NCBI RefSeq assembly: GCF_029193575.1
Contig: NZ_JARGCS010000047.1
Location: forward strand, 248,001 to 312,000
Length of the DNA: 64,000 bases
Reading direction: 5' to 3'
Origin: Pseudomonas entomophila
GTDB taxonomy: Bacteria; Pseudomonadota; Gammaproteobacteria; Pseudomonadales; Pseudomonadaceae
A model generated the notes under the pieces. It was not told where the DNA came from. It did no database searches and worked only from the letters and a program-made list of their open reading frames with translations. Shown one piece after another: positions 40,321 through 49,057 of the stretch. A program made the position numbers and the translations under genes. How positions within the stretch are numbered: the first letter of the stretch is position 1; every line of letters starts with the position of its first letter.

Positions 40321-43068
40321 ATGAGCCAAGCGCCCCTCGTCCTGGTGGACGGTTCGTCCTACCTCTACCGCGCCTTCCACGCGCTGCCGCCGCTGACCAC
40401 CTCCAAGGGCATGCCCACCGGTGCGGTCAAGGGCGTGCTGAACATGCTCAAGAGCCTGCGCAAGCAGTACCCGGACAGCCTCTTCGCGGTGGTCTTCGAT
40501 GCCAAGGGCGGCACCTTCCGCGACGCCATGTTCGCCGAATACAAGGCCAACCGCCCAAGCATGCCGGATGACTTGCGCGTCCAGGTCGAGCCATTGCACG
40601 CCAGCGTCAAGGCCCTGGGCTACCCGCTGCTGTGCGTCGAAGGCGTCGAGGCCGACGACGTGATCGGCACCCTGGCACGCAGCAGCGCGGCCCTGGGGCG
40701 CCCGGTGATCATCTCGACCGGCGACAAGGACATGGCCCAGCTCGTGGACGGCCACATCACCCTGGTCAACACCATGACCGGCAGCGTGCTGGATATCGCC
40801 GGCGTGCACGAGAAGTTCGGCGTCGGCCCCGAGCACATCATCGATTTCCTCGCCCTGATGGGTGACAAGGTCGACAACATCCCTGGCGTACCGGGCGTCG
40901 GCGAGAAGACCGCGGTGGGCCTGCTGACCGGCATCGGCGGCGGCTTGCGCGAGCTGTACGAGAACCTCGACAAGGTCCCGGGCCTGGCCATCCGTGGCGC
41001 CAAGACCCTGCCGGCCAAGCTCGAGGAGCACCGCGACGCGGCGTTCCTGTCGTACGAGTTGGCGACCATCAAGGTCGATGTCGAGCTGGACATCACCGTC
41101 GATGCGCTGGTTTGCGGCGAACCCGACCGCGAGGCGCTGCTGGCGCTGTACACCGAGATGGAATTCAAGAGCTGGATCGCCGAGGTGCAGCGCGATGCCG
41201 CCAAGGCCGGTGATGCGTTTGAACCGACCGAGGCCCCGCAGGAGGCGGTCGAGGCGAAGTACGAAACCATCCTCGACCCGGTGCGCTTCGACGCCTGGCT
41301 GGCGAAACTGCGCCAGGCGCCGCTGTTCGCCTTCGACACCGAGACCACCAGCCTGGACGCCCAGCAGGCGCAACTGGTGGGCCTGTCGTTCGCCGTCGAA
41401 CCCTTCGAGGCCGCCTACGTGCCACTGGCCCACGATTACGAAGGCGCGCCGGCGCAGCTTGACCGCGACACCGTGCTGCTGGCACTCAAGCCGCTGCTGG
41501 AGGACCCGGCCAAGGCCAAGGTTGGGCAGAACGCCAAGTACGACATCAACATCCTGGCCAATGGCACCCCGGCCATCCAGATGCGCGGCGTGGCCTACGA
41601 CACCATGCTCGAATCCTACGTGCTGGATTCCACCGCCACCCGCCACGACATGGACAGCCTGGCGCAGAAGTACCTCGACCACACCACCATCGCCTTCGAG
41701 GACATCGCCGGCAAAGGCGCCAAGCAGCTGACCTTCAACCAGATCCACCTGGACAAGGCCGGCCCCTACGCCGCCGAGGACGCCGACATCACCCTGCGCC
41801 TGCACCATGCCTTGCAGGCGCGTTTGGCCAAGACGCCGAGCGTGCAGCCGGTGCTGATGGACATCGAGATGCCGCTGGTGCCGGTATTGGCGAAGATCGA
41901 GCGCCAGGGCGCCCTGGTCGATGCCGACCTGCTGAGGGTGCAGAGCGGTGAGCTGGGCGTGAAGATGGCCGAGCTCGAGCAGAAGGCCTTCGAGCTGGCC
42001 GGCGAGGTCTTCAACCTGGGCTCGCCCAAGCAGTTGGGCACGATTCTCTACGACAAGCTGGGCATGCCGGTGCTGAGCAAGACCGCCAAGGGCCAGGCCT
42101 CCACTGCCGAAGCGGTGCTCGCCGACCTCGCCGCCGAAGGCTACCCGCTGCCCACGGTGCTGATGGAATACCGCTCGCTGAGCAAGCTCAAGAGCACCTA
42201 CACCGACAAGCTGCCGGAGCAGATCAACCCGCGCACCGGGCGCATCCACACCTCCTACCAGCAGGCCGTGGCCGCCACCGGGCGGTTGTCGTCCAGCGAC
42301 CCGAACCTGCAGAACATCCCGATCCGCACCGCTGAGGGCCGGCGTATCCGCCAGGCCTTCGTCGCCAGTCCCGGCTATAAATTGCTGGCTGCCGACTATT
42401 CGCAGATCGAGCTGCGCATCATGGCCCACCTGGCCAAGGACGAAGGCTTGCTGCACGCCTTCCGTAACGACCTGGACGTGCACCGTGCCACCGCCGCCGA
42501 GGTGTTCGGCGTGGCCCTGGAGAACGTCACCCACGACCAGCGCCGCAGCGCCAAGGCCATCAACTTCGGCCTGATCTACGGCATGAGCGCGTTCGGCCTG
42601 GCCAAGCAGATCGGCGTCGACCGCAAGCAGTCGCAGGACTACATCGACCGCTACTTCGCCCGCTACCCTGGCGTGCTGGCCTACATGGAGCGCACCCGCG
42701 CCCAGGCCGCCGAGCAGGGCTTCGTCGAAACCCTGTTCGGCCGACGCCTGTACCTGCCGGACATCAACGCCAAGAACCCGGCCCTGCGCAAGGGCGCCGA
42801 GCGCACCGCGATCAACGCGCCGATGCAGGGCACCGCGGCCGACATCATCAAGCGCGCCATGGTAGCGGTGGACAACTGGCTCAGCGACAGCGGCCTGGAT
42901 GCGCGGGTGATCTTGCAGGTGCACGACGAACTGGTGCTGGAAGTGCGCGAAGACCTGGTGGAGCAGGTCCAAGATGAAATTCGCCCTTACATGAGCAACG
43001 CTGCGCAGTTGGATGTGCCGCTGCTGGTGGAAGTGGGCATTGGTGCGAATTGGGACGAAGCTCACTGA
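40321..43068 (+). CDS. polA: DNA polymerase I
   Basis: 915 residues from the ATG at 40321; an in-frame upstream start at 40261 lacks conserved sequence. Three domains are intact: 5'-3' exonuclease (about 1-290, LVDGSSYLYRAFHALP), 3'-5' proofreading exonuclease (about 315-510, with Asp339 and Glu341 in FDTETTS) and polymerase (about 530-915, ADYSQIELRIMAHL, the O-helix RRSAKAINFGLIYGMSAFG, and QVHDELVLEV). It fills gaps in replication and repair. Confidence 0.99.
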   Translation: MSQAPLVLVDGSSYLYRAFHALPPLTTSKGMPTGAVKGVLNMLKSLRKQYPDSLFAVVFDAKGGTFRDAMFAEYKANRPSMPDDLRVQVEPLHASVKALGYPLLCVEGVEADDVIGTLARSSAALGRPVIISTGDKDMAQLVDGHITLVNTMTGSVLDIAGVHEKFGVGPEHIIDFLALMGDKVDNIPGVPGVGEKTAVGLLTGIGGGLRELYENLDKVPGLAIRGAKTLPAKLEEHRDAAFLSYELATIKVDVELDITVDALVCGEPDREALLALYTEMEFKSWIAEVQRDAAKAGDAFEPTEAPQEAVEAKYETILDPVRFDAWLAKLRQAPLFAFDTETTSLDAQQAQLVGLSFAVEPFEAAYVPLAHDYEGAPAQLDRDTVLLALKPLLEDPAKAKVGQNAKYDINILANGTPAIQMRGVAYDTMLESYVLDSTATRHDMDSLAQKYLDHTTIAFEDIAGKGAKQLTFNQIHLDKAGPYAAEDADITLRLHHALQARLAKTPSVQPVLMDIEMPLVPVLAKIERQGALVDADLLRVQSGELGVKMAELEQKAFELAGEVFNLGSPKQLGTILYDKLGMPVLSKTAKGQASTAEAVLADLAAEGYPLPTVLMEYRSLSKLKSTYTDKLPEQINPRTGRIHTSYQQAVAATGRLSSSDPNLQNIPIRTAEGRRIRQAFVASPGYKLLAADYSQIELRIMAHLAKDEGLLHAFRNDLDVHRATAAEVFGVALENVTHDQRRSAKAINFGLIYGMSAFGLAKQIGVDRKQSQDYIDRYFARYPGVLAYMERTRAQAAEQGFVETLFGRRLYLPDINAKNPALRKGAERTAINAPMQGTAADIIKRAMVAVDNWLSDSGLDARVILQVHDELVLEVREDLVEQVQDEIRPYMSNAAQLDVPLLVEVGIGANWDEAH

Positions 43069-43183
43069 ATGAGCCGGGAAACAGGGGTAGGATCTGCGGC
43101 GTGGTGTCGCGGATCCGGGGCTGGCCCCCTGCCATTAGTTCCGGAGTTTCATGAAACTATCGCAAATAGTTTTCAGCGCCTCG

Positions 43184-43211
43184 GAACTAAACCGGTGAAG
43201 CGAAACTCAGA
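43184..43211 (+). promoter_or_regulatory. Sigma-22 (AlgU/RpoE)-type promoter
   Basis: GAACTA at 43184-43189 and TCAGA at 43207-43211 with a 17-base spacer match the AlgU consensus (GAACTT, N16-17, TCTGA or TCNNA). It points to a start at about 43217-43220, where the ErsA-like RNA would begin. ErsA of P. aeruginosa is known to be AlgU-dependent. Confidence 0.65.
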
Positions 43212-43217
43212 GTAACT

Positions 43218-43347
43218 GAATGGCTGGTGAAGCCTTTCGATGCTCCTATGTTGTGTTAAGTGTTGGCAGATATCTGGACCCCGCCCTAGCGGTCCGGACT
43301 TGGACCCCGAACTTCCCCCTCCCCATATGAAGTCCGGGGTTTTTTTT
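43218..43347 (+). ncRNA. ersA: ErsA/Spot 42-like small regulatory RNA
   Basis: About 130 bases between a sigma-22-type promoter and a strong terminator. The place, between polA and engB, is that of Spot 42 in enterobacteria and of ErsA (about 132 nt) in P. aeruginosa. Inside are a hairpin GGACC/GGTCC (43276-43295) and an unpaired C-rich stretch TTCCCCCTCCCCAT (43313-43326) that could pair with ribosome-binding sites, as expected for an Hfq-type RNA. The 5' end is inferred from the promoter. Confidence 0.72.
43305..43347 (+). terminator. Rho-independent terminator of the ErsA-like RNA
   Basis: CCCCGAACTT (43305-43314) pairs with AAGTCCGGGG (43330-43339) with one mismatch and is followed by eight T residues (43340-43347). 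The C-rich loop is probably part of the RNA's target-pairing region. Confidence 0.85.
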
Positions 43348-43430
43348 GCCCGCAATTCAAGGTCCGAACACGGGCTGCGCACCCCACGAGGGCGCGGCAA
43401 GCCCGCGCCCGCAGGGGAGATGCCGTTGCT

Positions 43431-44060
43431 TCAGGCCGGCTTGTCTTCCAGCTCCATCCACCCTGCCAGCACCTTGTACGCCTCCTCCAGCCCCAGGCGC
43501 TTGGGCGCCGAGAACAGCTGGATGGTCACGCCATCGCCCCAGCCTTTACGAATTTCCGACTGCACCTTGAGCAGGGTGTTCTTGCCCGCGCCGTGGGTCA
43601 GCTTGTCGGCCTTGGTCAGCAGGATGTGCATCGGCATGCCGGCGGCAGTGGACCAGTCGAGCATCATCTTGTCGAAATCGGTCATCGGGTGGCGCACGTC
43701 CATCAGCAGGATCACCCCGCGCAGGCACTCGCGGCCGCCGAGGTACGCTTCCAGGTGGTGCTGCCAGTGCTGCTTGAGCGGAATCGGCACTTTTGCATAT
43801 CCGTACCCCGGCAGGTCGACCAAACGCCGTTCATCGTCCAGACTGAAGAAATTCAAAAGCTGGGTGCGGCCGGGTGTCTTGGAGGTGCGCGCCAGGCTGG
43901 CGTGGGTCAGGGTGTTGAGGGCGCTGGATTTACCAGCGTTGGAGCGGCCAGCGAAAGCCACCTCGTAACCCTGGTCTTCCGGGCATTGTTCGACCTTGGC
44001 GGCGCTAAGGGCGAATTTGGCTTTCTGGCAGAGGCCGAGGATGGGGTTCTTGACTTGCAT
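43431..44060 (-). CDS. engB: Ribosome biogenesis GTP-binding protein EngB (YsxC/YihA)
   Basis: 209 residues from the ATG at 44060. GTPase motifs: G1 GRSNAGKSS (38-46), G2 threonine in TPGRTQLLN, G3 DLPGYGYA, G4 TKADKL and G5 FSAPKRLG. It is an essential GTPase for assembly of the large ribosomal subunit. The open frame extends to 44246 but that part has no family sequence. It faces polA and the small RNA gene. Confidence 0.96.
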   Translation of the reverse strand: MQVKNPILGLCQKAKFALSAAKVEQCPEDQGYEVAFAGRSNAGKSSALNTLTHASLARTSKTPGRTQLLNFFSLDDERRLVDLPGYGYAKVPIPLKQHWQHHLEAYLGGRECLRGVILLMDVRHPMTDFDKMMLDWSTAAGMPMHILLTKADKLTHGAGKNTLLKVQSEIRKGWGDGVTIQLFSAPKRLGLEEAYKVLAGWMELEDKPA

Positions 44061-44175
44061 GGGATATCCGATGTGGGTGTTGCCTGGTCCAGGCACCAAC
44101 GTTTCCGTTTGGAGGGCGGAAGTATATAATGCCCCAGTTTTTGTGTGCGAATTCTCCCAGCGAAGGGGAAGTCGC

Positions 44176-44547
44176 ATGGGGTGTCGAACAATAGCTCGCG
44201 CAACAGAACGCAGCGCGGCCCCCAACCCTGAAAGGTCGTTCCGCAAGGCGAAATGGCTGCTCGCTGTCGGTGTGTTCCTACCGTTTTTCAGCGCTCAGGC
44301 TACACAGGATCCCGAGGCGTTGTACAACCGCACGTGTGCGGCCTGTCACGCCGGGCAATTGCCGCAGGCCCCGAGGATGGGCGATGCGGCCGCATGGGAG
44401 CCACGGCTGGCGCAAGGTGTGGATGTACTGGTGGCGCATGTTACCCGGGGTTTCAAGGCTATGCCGCCGCGTGGATTGTGCATGGACTGCAGTACCGAGG
44501 ACTACCGGTCGGTCATCCTCTGGATGAGCGGCAGTCCCGATACATAA
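44176..44547 (+). CDS. Monohaem cytochrome c5-like protein
   Basis: 123 residues from the ATG at 44176 (AAGGGGAA nine bases upstream). The signal anchor KAKWLLAVGVFLPFFSAQA is preceded by an unusually long basic N-terminal stretch of about 30 residues. The haem motif is CAACH (NRTCAACHAGQLP) with a likely axial Met in FKAMPPRG, and two extra cysteines in GLCMDCSTEDY as in cytochrome c5. It is an electron carrier of the periplasm, 31 bases before the c4 gene. A shorter start is possible. Confidence 0.88.
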   Translation: MGCRTIARATERSAAPNPERSFRKAKWLLAVGVFLPFFSAQATQDPEALYNRTCAACHAGQLPQAPRMGDAAAWEPRLAQGVDVLVAHVTRGFKAMPPRGLCMDCSTEDYRSVILWMSGSPDT

Positions 44548-44578
44548 CATTTCACCCTTAGCCGTGTTGGATTAGCTG

Positions 44579-45196
44579 ATGAACAAACTATTCGTGAGTC
44601 TGCTGTTGACCATGGGGGTTGCAGGTGCGGCGAGTGCTGCGCAGCCCATCGAAGGCGATGCCGCTGCCGGGCAGGCCAAGACCGCCGTCTGTGGCGCCTG
44701 CCACAACCCTGACGGCAACAGCCTGGCGCCGAACTTCCCGAAACTGGCCGGCCAGGGCCAGCGCTACCTTGAGAAACAACTGCACGACATCAAGTCCGGC
44801 AAGCGCACGGTGCTGGAGATGACCGGCATGCTGGCCAACTTCAGCGAGCAGGACCTGGCCGACATCGCCGCCTACTTCGCCAGCCAGAAAGGCAGCGTCG
44901 GCGCGGCCGATCCGAAGCTGGTCGAGCGGGGCCGGGCACTGTTCAACGGCGGTGACCTGGAGAAAGGCATGCCGGCCTGCACCGGTTGCCACTCACCCAA
45001 TGGCGCGGGCATCGCCCTGGCCGGCTTCCCGCACCTGAGCGGGCAGCACGCGCAGTACGTCACCAAGCAGCTCACTGACTTCCGCGAAGGCAACCGTACC
45101 AACGACGGTGACGCCATGACCATGCGTTCGATCGCCGGCAAGCTGAGCAACAAGGATATCGAGGCGTTGGCCAGTTATATCCAGGGGTTGCATTAA
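44579..45196 (+). CDS. Dihaem cytochrome c4
   Basis: 205 residues. Signal peptide to about residue 21, then two homologous cytochrome c domains with CGACH (Cys38-His42) and CTGCH (Cys134-His138). Axial methionines lie in LEMTGMLAN and AMTMRSIAGK. Cytochromes c4 pass electrons to terminal oxidases such as cbb3. It follows the c5-like gene and ends at a strong terminator. Confidence 0.96.
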   Translation: MNKLFVSLLLTMGVAGAASAAQPIEGDAAAGQAKTAVCGACHNPDGNSLAPNFPKLAGQGQRYLEKQLHDIKSGKRTVLEMTGMLANFSEQDLADIAAYFASQKGSVGAADPKLVERGRALFNGGDLEKGMPACTGCHSPNGAGIALAGFPHLSGQHAQYVTKQLTDFREGNRTNDGDAMTMRSIAGKLSNKDIEALASYIQGLH

Positions 45197-45273
45197 TACG
45201 GCGTGAGCCTATGCCGGCTCCATCGCGGGGCGTTAACACTCGGTTAATGCACCCGCGTTAAAGATGCAGCAAC

Positions 45274-45297
45274 GGGCGGCCCGGGCCGCCCTTTTTT
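45274..45297 (+). terminator. Rho-independent terminator after cytochrome c4 gene
   Basis: GGGCGGCCCGGGCCGCCC is a perfect palindrome followed by TTTTTT (45292-45297). It ends the cytochrome c transcript and insulates dsbA. Confidence 0.9.
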
Positions 45298-45392
45298 CTG
45301 CCCGTAGCCGTTACACTACAGAACTCAGCCCTTCCCGACCGGTCACAGCACAGGTCGCGCCGGGGCGACTCATGACTGCTCAGGAGTAAAGC

Positions 45393-46025
45393 ATGCGTAA
45401 ACTGATTCTCAGCGCCACGCTGGTCGCCGCCAGCGTATTCGGTATGGCTTCGGTGCAGGCCGCAGAGCCTGTCGCCGGCAAGGAATATATCGAGCTGAGC
45501 AACCCGGTGCCGGTCTCCCAGCCGGGCAAGATCGAAGTCGTCGAGCTGTTCTGGTACGGCTGCCCGCACTGCTACCACTTCGAGCCGACCATCAACCCCT
45601 GGATCGACAAGCTGCCGGCCGACGTCAACTTCAAGCGTATCCCCGCCATGTTCGGCGGCCCATGGGACGCCCACGGCCAGATGTTCCTGACCCTCGAAGC
45701 CATGGGCGTCGAGCACAAGGTGCATGCCGCGGTCTTCGACGCCATCCAGAACCAGCGCAAGCGCCTGACCGACCCGAACGACATGGCCGACTTCCTCGCC
45801 ACCCAGGGTGTGGACAAGGACAAGTTCCTCGCTACCTTCAACTCCTTCGCCATCAAGGGCCAGGTCAACCAGGCCAAGGAACTGGCGAAGAAGTACGAGA
45901 TCACCGGCGTTCCGAGCATGGTGGTCAACGGCAAGTACCGCTTCGACCTGGGTACCGCCGGTGGGCCGGAAGGCGTGCTGAACGTCGCCGACCAACTGAT
46001 CGCCAAGGAGCGCGCCGCTAAGTAA
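45393..46025 (+). CDS. dsbA: Thiol:disulfide interchange protein DsbA
   Basis: 210 residues. Signal peptide ends at VQAA (about residue 24). The active site is CPHC at 57-60 (FWYGCPHCYHFEP) and the cis-Pro loop is TGVPSMVVNG. It makes disulfides in exported proteins. It neighbours genes for periplasmic cytochromes c, which also need thiol handling. AGGAG precedes the ATG. Confidence 0.98.
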   Translation: MRKLILSATLVAASVFGMASVQAAEPVAGKEYIELSNPVPVSQPGKIEVVELFWYGCPHCYHFEPTINPWIDKLPADVNFKRIPAMFGGPWDAHGQMFLTLEAMGVEHKVHAAVFDAIQNQRKRLTDPNDMADFLATQGVDKDKFLATFNSFAIKGQVNQAKELAKKYEITGVPSMVVNGKYRFDLGTAGGPEGVLNVADQLIAKERAAK

Positions 46026-46037
46026 GCGGCGATCGCC

Positions 46038-46892
46038 ATGCGCCGCTTGCGACCCGTGCGTGGCGTTGGCCTGCACCAGCCGCAGGTCAACGAGCATCAC
46101 CTGCGGGCCCCTGGCCTGCCGGAAGATGGTCGCCTGCGGCTGCTCAGCTTCAATATCCAGGTGGGCATCAGCACCGAGCGCTACCGCCATTACCTGACTC
46201 GCAGCTGGCAGCACCTGCTGCCGCACAATGGGCGGGCCGGCAACTTGCAGAAGATCGGCCAACTGCTCGGCGACTTCGACCTGGTGGCCTTGCAGGAAGC
46301 CGATGGCGGCAGCCTGCGCTCGGGCTACGTCAACCAGGTCGAGCACCTGGCCCACCTCGGTGCCTTCCCCTACTGGTACCAGCAGCTCAACCGCAACCTC
46401 GGGCGCTTCGCCCAGCACAGCAACGGCGTGCTCAGCCGCCTCAAGCCCCGCCACCTCGAAGACCACCCCCTGCCCGGCCCGGCCGGTCGCGGGGCGATCC
46501 TGGTGCAGTTCGGCGACGGCGACGATGCGCTGATCGTGGTGATGATGCACTTGGCCCTCGGCGCCAAGACCCGCGCCCTGCAACTGGCTTACATCCGCGA
46601 GCTGATCGGCGGCTACCGCCACCAGATACTCATGGGTGACATGAACACCCACGCCACCGACCTGCTCGACCACTCGCCCCTGCGCGACCTGGGCCTGATC
46701 GCGCCGCAGGTCGAGGCGACCTTCCCCAGCTGGCGCCCGCAGCGTTGCCTGGACCACATCCTGCTCAGCCCGAGCCTGACCCTAGAGCGGGTCGAAGTGC
46801 TGGCGCAGCCGATCTCCGATCACCTGCCGGTGGCGGTCGAGATCCGATTGCCGGATGCCCTGGCCCTGGATACCCTGCCCATCGTGAGCTAG
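46038..46892 (+). CDS. Endonuclease/exonuclease/phosphatase-family protein
   Basis: 284 residues, no clear signal peptide. Catalytic blocks of the EEP superfamily are RLLSFNIQVG (Asn), ALQEADGGSLRSG (Glu), ILMGDMNTHATD (Asp/Asn) and ISDHLPVAVEI (terminal Asp-His). The substrate could be nucleic acid, phosphoinositide or sphingolipid; the bacterial group is uncharacterised. It begins 12 bases after dsbA. Its start codon sits in the loop of a hairpin formed by AAGCGGCG (46024-46031) and CGCCGCTT (46041-46048). Confidence 0.88.
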   Translation: MRRLRPVRGVGLHQPQVNEHHLRAPGLPEDGRLRLLSFNIQVGISTERYRHYLTRSWQHLLPHNGRAGNLQKIGQLLGDFDLVALQEADGGSLRSGYVNQVEHLAHLGAFPYWYQQLNRNLGRFAQHSNGVLSRLKPRHLEDHPLPGPAGRGAILVQFGDGDDALIVVMMHLALGAKTRALQLAYIRELIGGYRHQILMGDMNTHATDLLDHSPLRDLGLIAPQVEATFPSWRPQRCLDHILLSPSLTLERVEVLAQPISDHLPVAVEIRLPDALALDTLPIVS

Positions 46893-46969
46893 ATCTGCTC
46901 AAGACTTCGCGCTTCTCGCCGAAACCCAGTATTCACCGCCCATTAGCTGCCTCACCTGCGGGTCCACGC

Positions 46970-48961
46970 ATGACCGACGAAGCCGAGCGCTGGAAAGAAA
47001 AATACCTAAAAAGCATCGAGCGGCAGGAAAAGCTCGAGCGGCGCTGGGAAGCGCGCCTCGACCTGCTGCGTCGCGGCCTGGTGCGCAGCACCCTGGCGGC
47101 CGAGGGCAGCGACAAGGTAGTCGACCAGTGCATGAAGGAAATGCGCGAGGTCATCCGCAGCGACAGCATGGACGCCGGCCTGGCCGGGCTGATCCCGCGC
47201 CTGGAAAAGGCCGTGCTGGATTCCGAGCAGCGCCGTGAAACCCGCATGAACCAGGTCAGTGACGCGCTGACTGCGCTGGTCAGCCAGTTGCAGGGCCTGC
47301 CGTTGCCGGGCGAGGTGGCGCGCCCGCTGAAGAAGTTGGCGAAGAAGCTCGACGGCGGCGTCAGCCAGTCGCGCGAGTTGCCGCCGCTGCTCGGCGAGCT
47401 CAGCGGTTTGCAGGGGCGGGCGCTGTCGTCGCTGCGCAGCCCGGAGGAAGAGAGCCGGCCAGGCCTGCTCCAGCGCCTGTTTGGCGGGCGCGAGGCCGAC
47501 CCGCAGGCGTCGCTCGAGCCGGAGCCTGCGCGGGTGGTGCCAACGCAGGCCGTGGCCGAGCCCGTGGCAGAGCGGGTGATGGAGCGCGCACCGCCCCAGC
47601 CGGTCGCCGAGCCGATGCGGCCGGCTGCGCCGGCGCCGCAAGCCGCCGCGCCATGTGCCGATGTGGACGAGCTGCAGCCGCTGCCGCCAGCCGCACCGGT
47701 TGAAATCGTCGCCGTGGTTGAAGCGCCCTCGCCGGCCGAGCCCTCCGTACCTGCCCCGCAGGACAGCCCCGTGCCCGAAGTGCCCGATGCGCCTGCCCCG
47801 CCGGTCGAGGAGGCGCCCGCCGCCGAGGAGCCCGAAGCCGAGGCTAGCCCCGAGCTTGAAACCGAGCCGGTGGATGAAGACGGCCCCTATGCCCTGCCCG
47901 ACGCCGCCGAGCCGCCCTACAGCACCGTCGCCGCACACATCGAGCAGACCCTGATCAGCCTGCTCGACGACCTCAGCCTGCCCGAGCGTCACAAGGCCCA
48001 GGCCTTGGAGATGCGCGAACGGGTGTCGCGTGGGCTGAACTGGTACGAGTTGATCCCCGTGCTCGACGACCTGGCCGTGCTCATGCTGGCGATCACTGAC
48101 AGCGGCCAGCACGAGTTCGAGGTCTACCTGCAACAGCTCAACGAGCGTCTGGAAACCTTCCAGAGCCACTTGCAGGAAGCCAGCGCCGGCCATGCCGACA
48201 ATACGTCCGCCGCCCGCGACCTGGACAACCAACTGCGCGAGCAGGTCGACGGCCTGCAGAGCAGCGTGCAGGGCGCCGCCGACCTCGACAGCCTCAAGCA
48301 CATTCTGGAAAACCGCCTCGAAGGCCTGCTGGGCACCATGGACGAACACCAGCACGAGCGCGACCGCCGTGAGCAGGAGCTGGCGGGGCGCTTGCAGGGC
48401 TTGGCCGAGCGCGTGGCGAGCATGGAGCAGGAGGCTCTTGGCTACCGCGAACACCTGGAGGAGCAGCGCCAGAAGGCGCTGGTCGACCCGCTCACCGGCC
48501 TGCCCAACCGCGCGGCGTGGTCCGAGCGGGTGGAGCAGGAAGTGCTCGACTGGCAGGAAAACGGCGGCCACCTGGCGATGGCGATTCTCGACCTCGACCA
48601 CTTCAAGCGCATCAACGACAGCTACGGCCACCTGGCCGGCGACAAGGTGCTGAAGATCGTCGCCGAGCAACTGCGCAAGCGCCTGCGTGGGCGTGACTTC
48701 ATCGCCCGCTTCGGCGGCGAGGAGTTCGTCCTGCTGTTGCCGCAAACCTCGCCCCCTGCCGCCCTGCAGGTCGCCGAGGCCCTGCGCGCGGCGGTCGAGG
48801 CCTGCCCATTCCATTTCAAGGGCGAGCGGGTGGTGATCACCACGTCCATCGGCGTCAGCGCGTTCCGCACCGGTGAGCGCGGCGACCAGGTGCTCAAGCG
48901 CGCCGACGAAGCCCTGTACCGCGCCAAGGACCTGGGCCGCAACCGCGTCGAGCAGGGTTAG
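46970..48961 (+). CDS. GGDEF diguanylate cyclase (DgcH/PA5487-type)
   Basis: 663 residues from the ATG at 46970. An N-terminal helical domain (about 1-170) is followed by a Pro/Ala/Glu-rich linker (about 195-370), a second helical region with long coiled-coil potential (about 385-500) and a C-terminal GGDEF domain. The active site reads FGGEEF at about residue 581 and DPLTGLPNRAAW marks the domain start, so it should be active. There is no membrane helix. It makes c-di-GMP; it stands two genes before an EAL phosphodiesterase. Confidence 0.93.
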   Translation: MTDEAERWKEKYLKSIERQEKLERRWEARLDLLRRGLVRSTLAAEGSDKVVDQCMKEMREVIRSDSMDAGLAGLIPRLEKAVLDSEQRRETRMNQVSDALTALVSQLQGLPLPGEVARPLKKLAKKLDGGVSQSRELPPLLGELSGLQGRALSSLRSPEEESRPGLLQRLFGGREADPQASLEPEPARVVPTQAVAEPVAERVMERAPPQPVAEPMRPAAPAPQAAAPCADVDELQPLPPAAPVEIVAVVEAPSPAEPSVPAPQDSPVPEVPDAPAPPVEEAPAAEEPEAEASPELETEPVDEDGPYALPDAAEPPYSTVAAHIEQTLISLLDDLSLPERHKAQALEMRERVSRGLNWYELIPVLDDLAVLMLAITDSGQHEFEVYLQQLNERLETFQSHLQEASAGHADNTSAARDLDNQLREQVDGLQSSVQGAADLDSLKHILENRLEGLLGTMDEHQHERDRREQELAGRLQGLAERVASMEQEALGYREHLEEQRQKALVDPLTGLPNRAAWSERVEQEVLDWQENGGHLAMAILDLDHFKRINDSYGHLAGDKVLKIVAEQLRKRLRGRDFIARFGGEEFVLLLPQTSPPAALQVAEALRAAVEACPFHFKGERVVITTSIGVSAFRTGERGDQVLKRADEALYRAKDLGRNRVEQG

Positions 48962-49057
48962 ACGCTGTCGCCAGGCGGTAAGCTTTCGGCCTGCGCCTGG
49001 CCGGGTAGCACGTTATACTGTAGCGCTGTCATCGACCAGAATACGTGCCGCCCCTTG

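Larger units (their letters stand above)
43069..43430. promoter_or_regulatory. polA-engB intergenic region
   Basis: 362 bases with no protein gene. From left to right it holds two overlapping dyads, AGTTTCATGAAACT (43145-43158) and AACTATCGCAAATAGTT (43155-43171), a sigma-22-type promoter (43184-43211), the small RNA gene (about 43218-43347) with its terminator, and a degenerate REP-like GCGCGGCAAGCCCGCGC near 43390. Confidence 0.7.

Noticed and set aside
40285..43065. 926-codon open frame on the minus strand across polA
   Set aside because: Shadow of polA; composition is repetitive (His, Gln, Val, Gly) with no domain.
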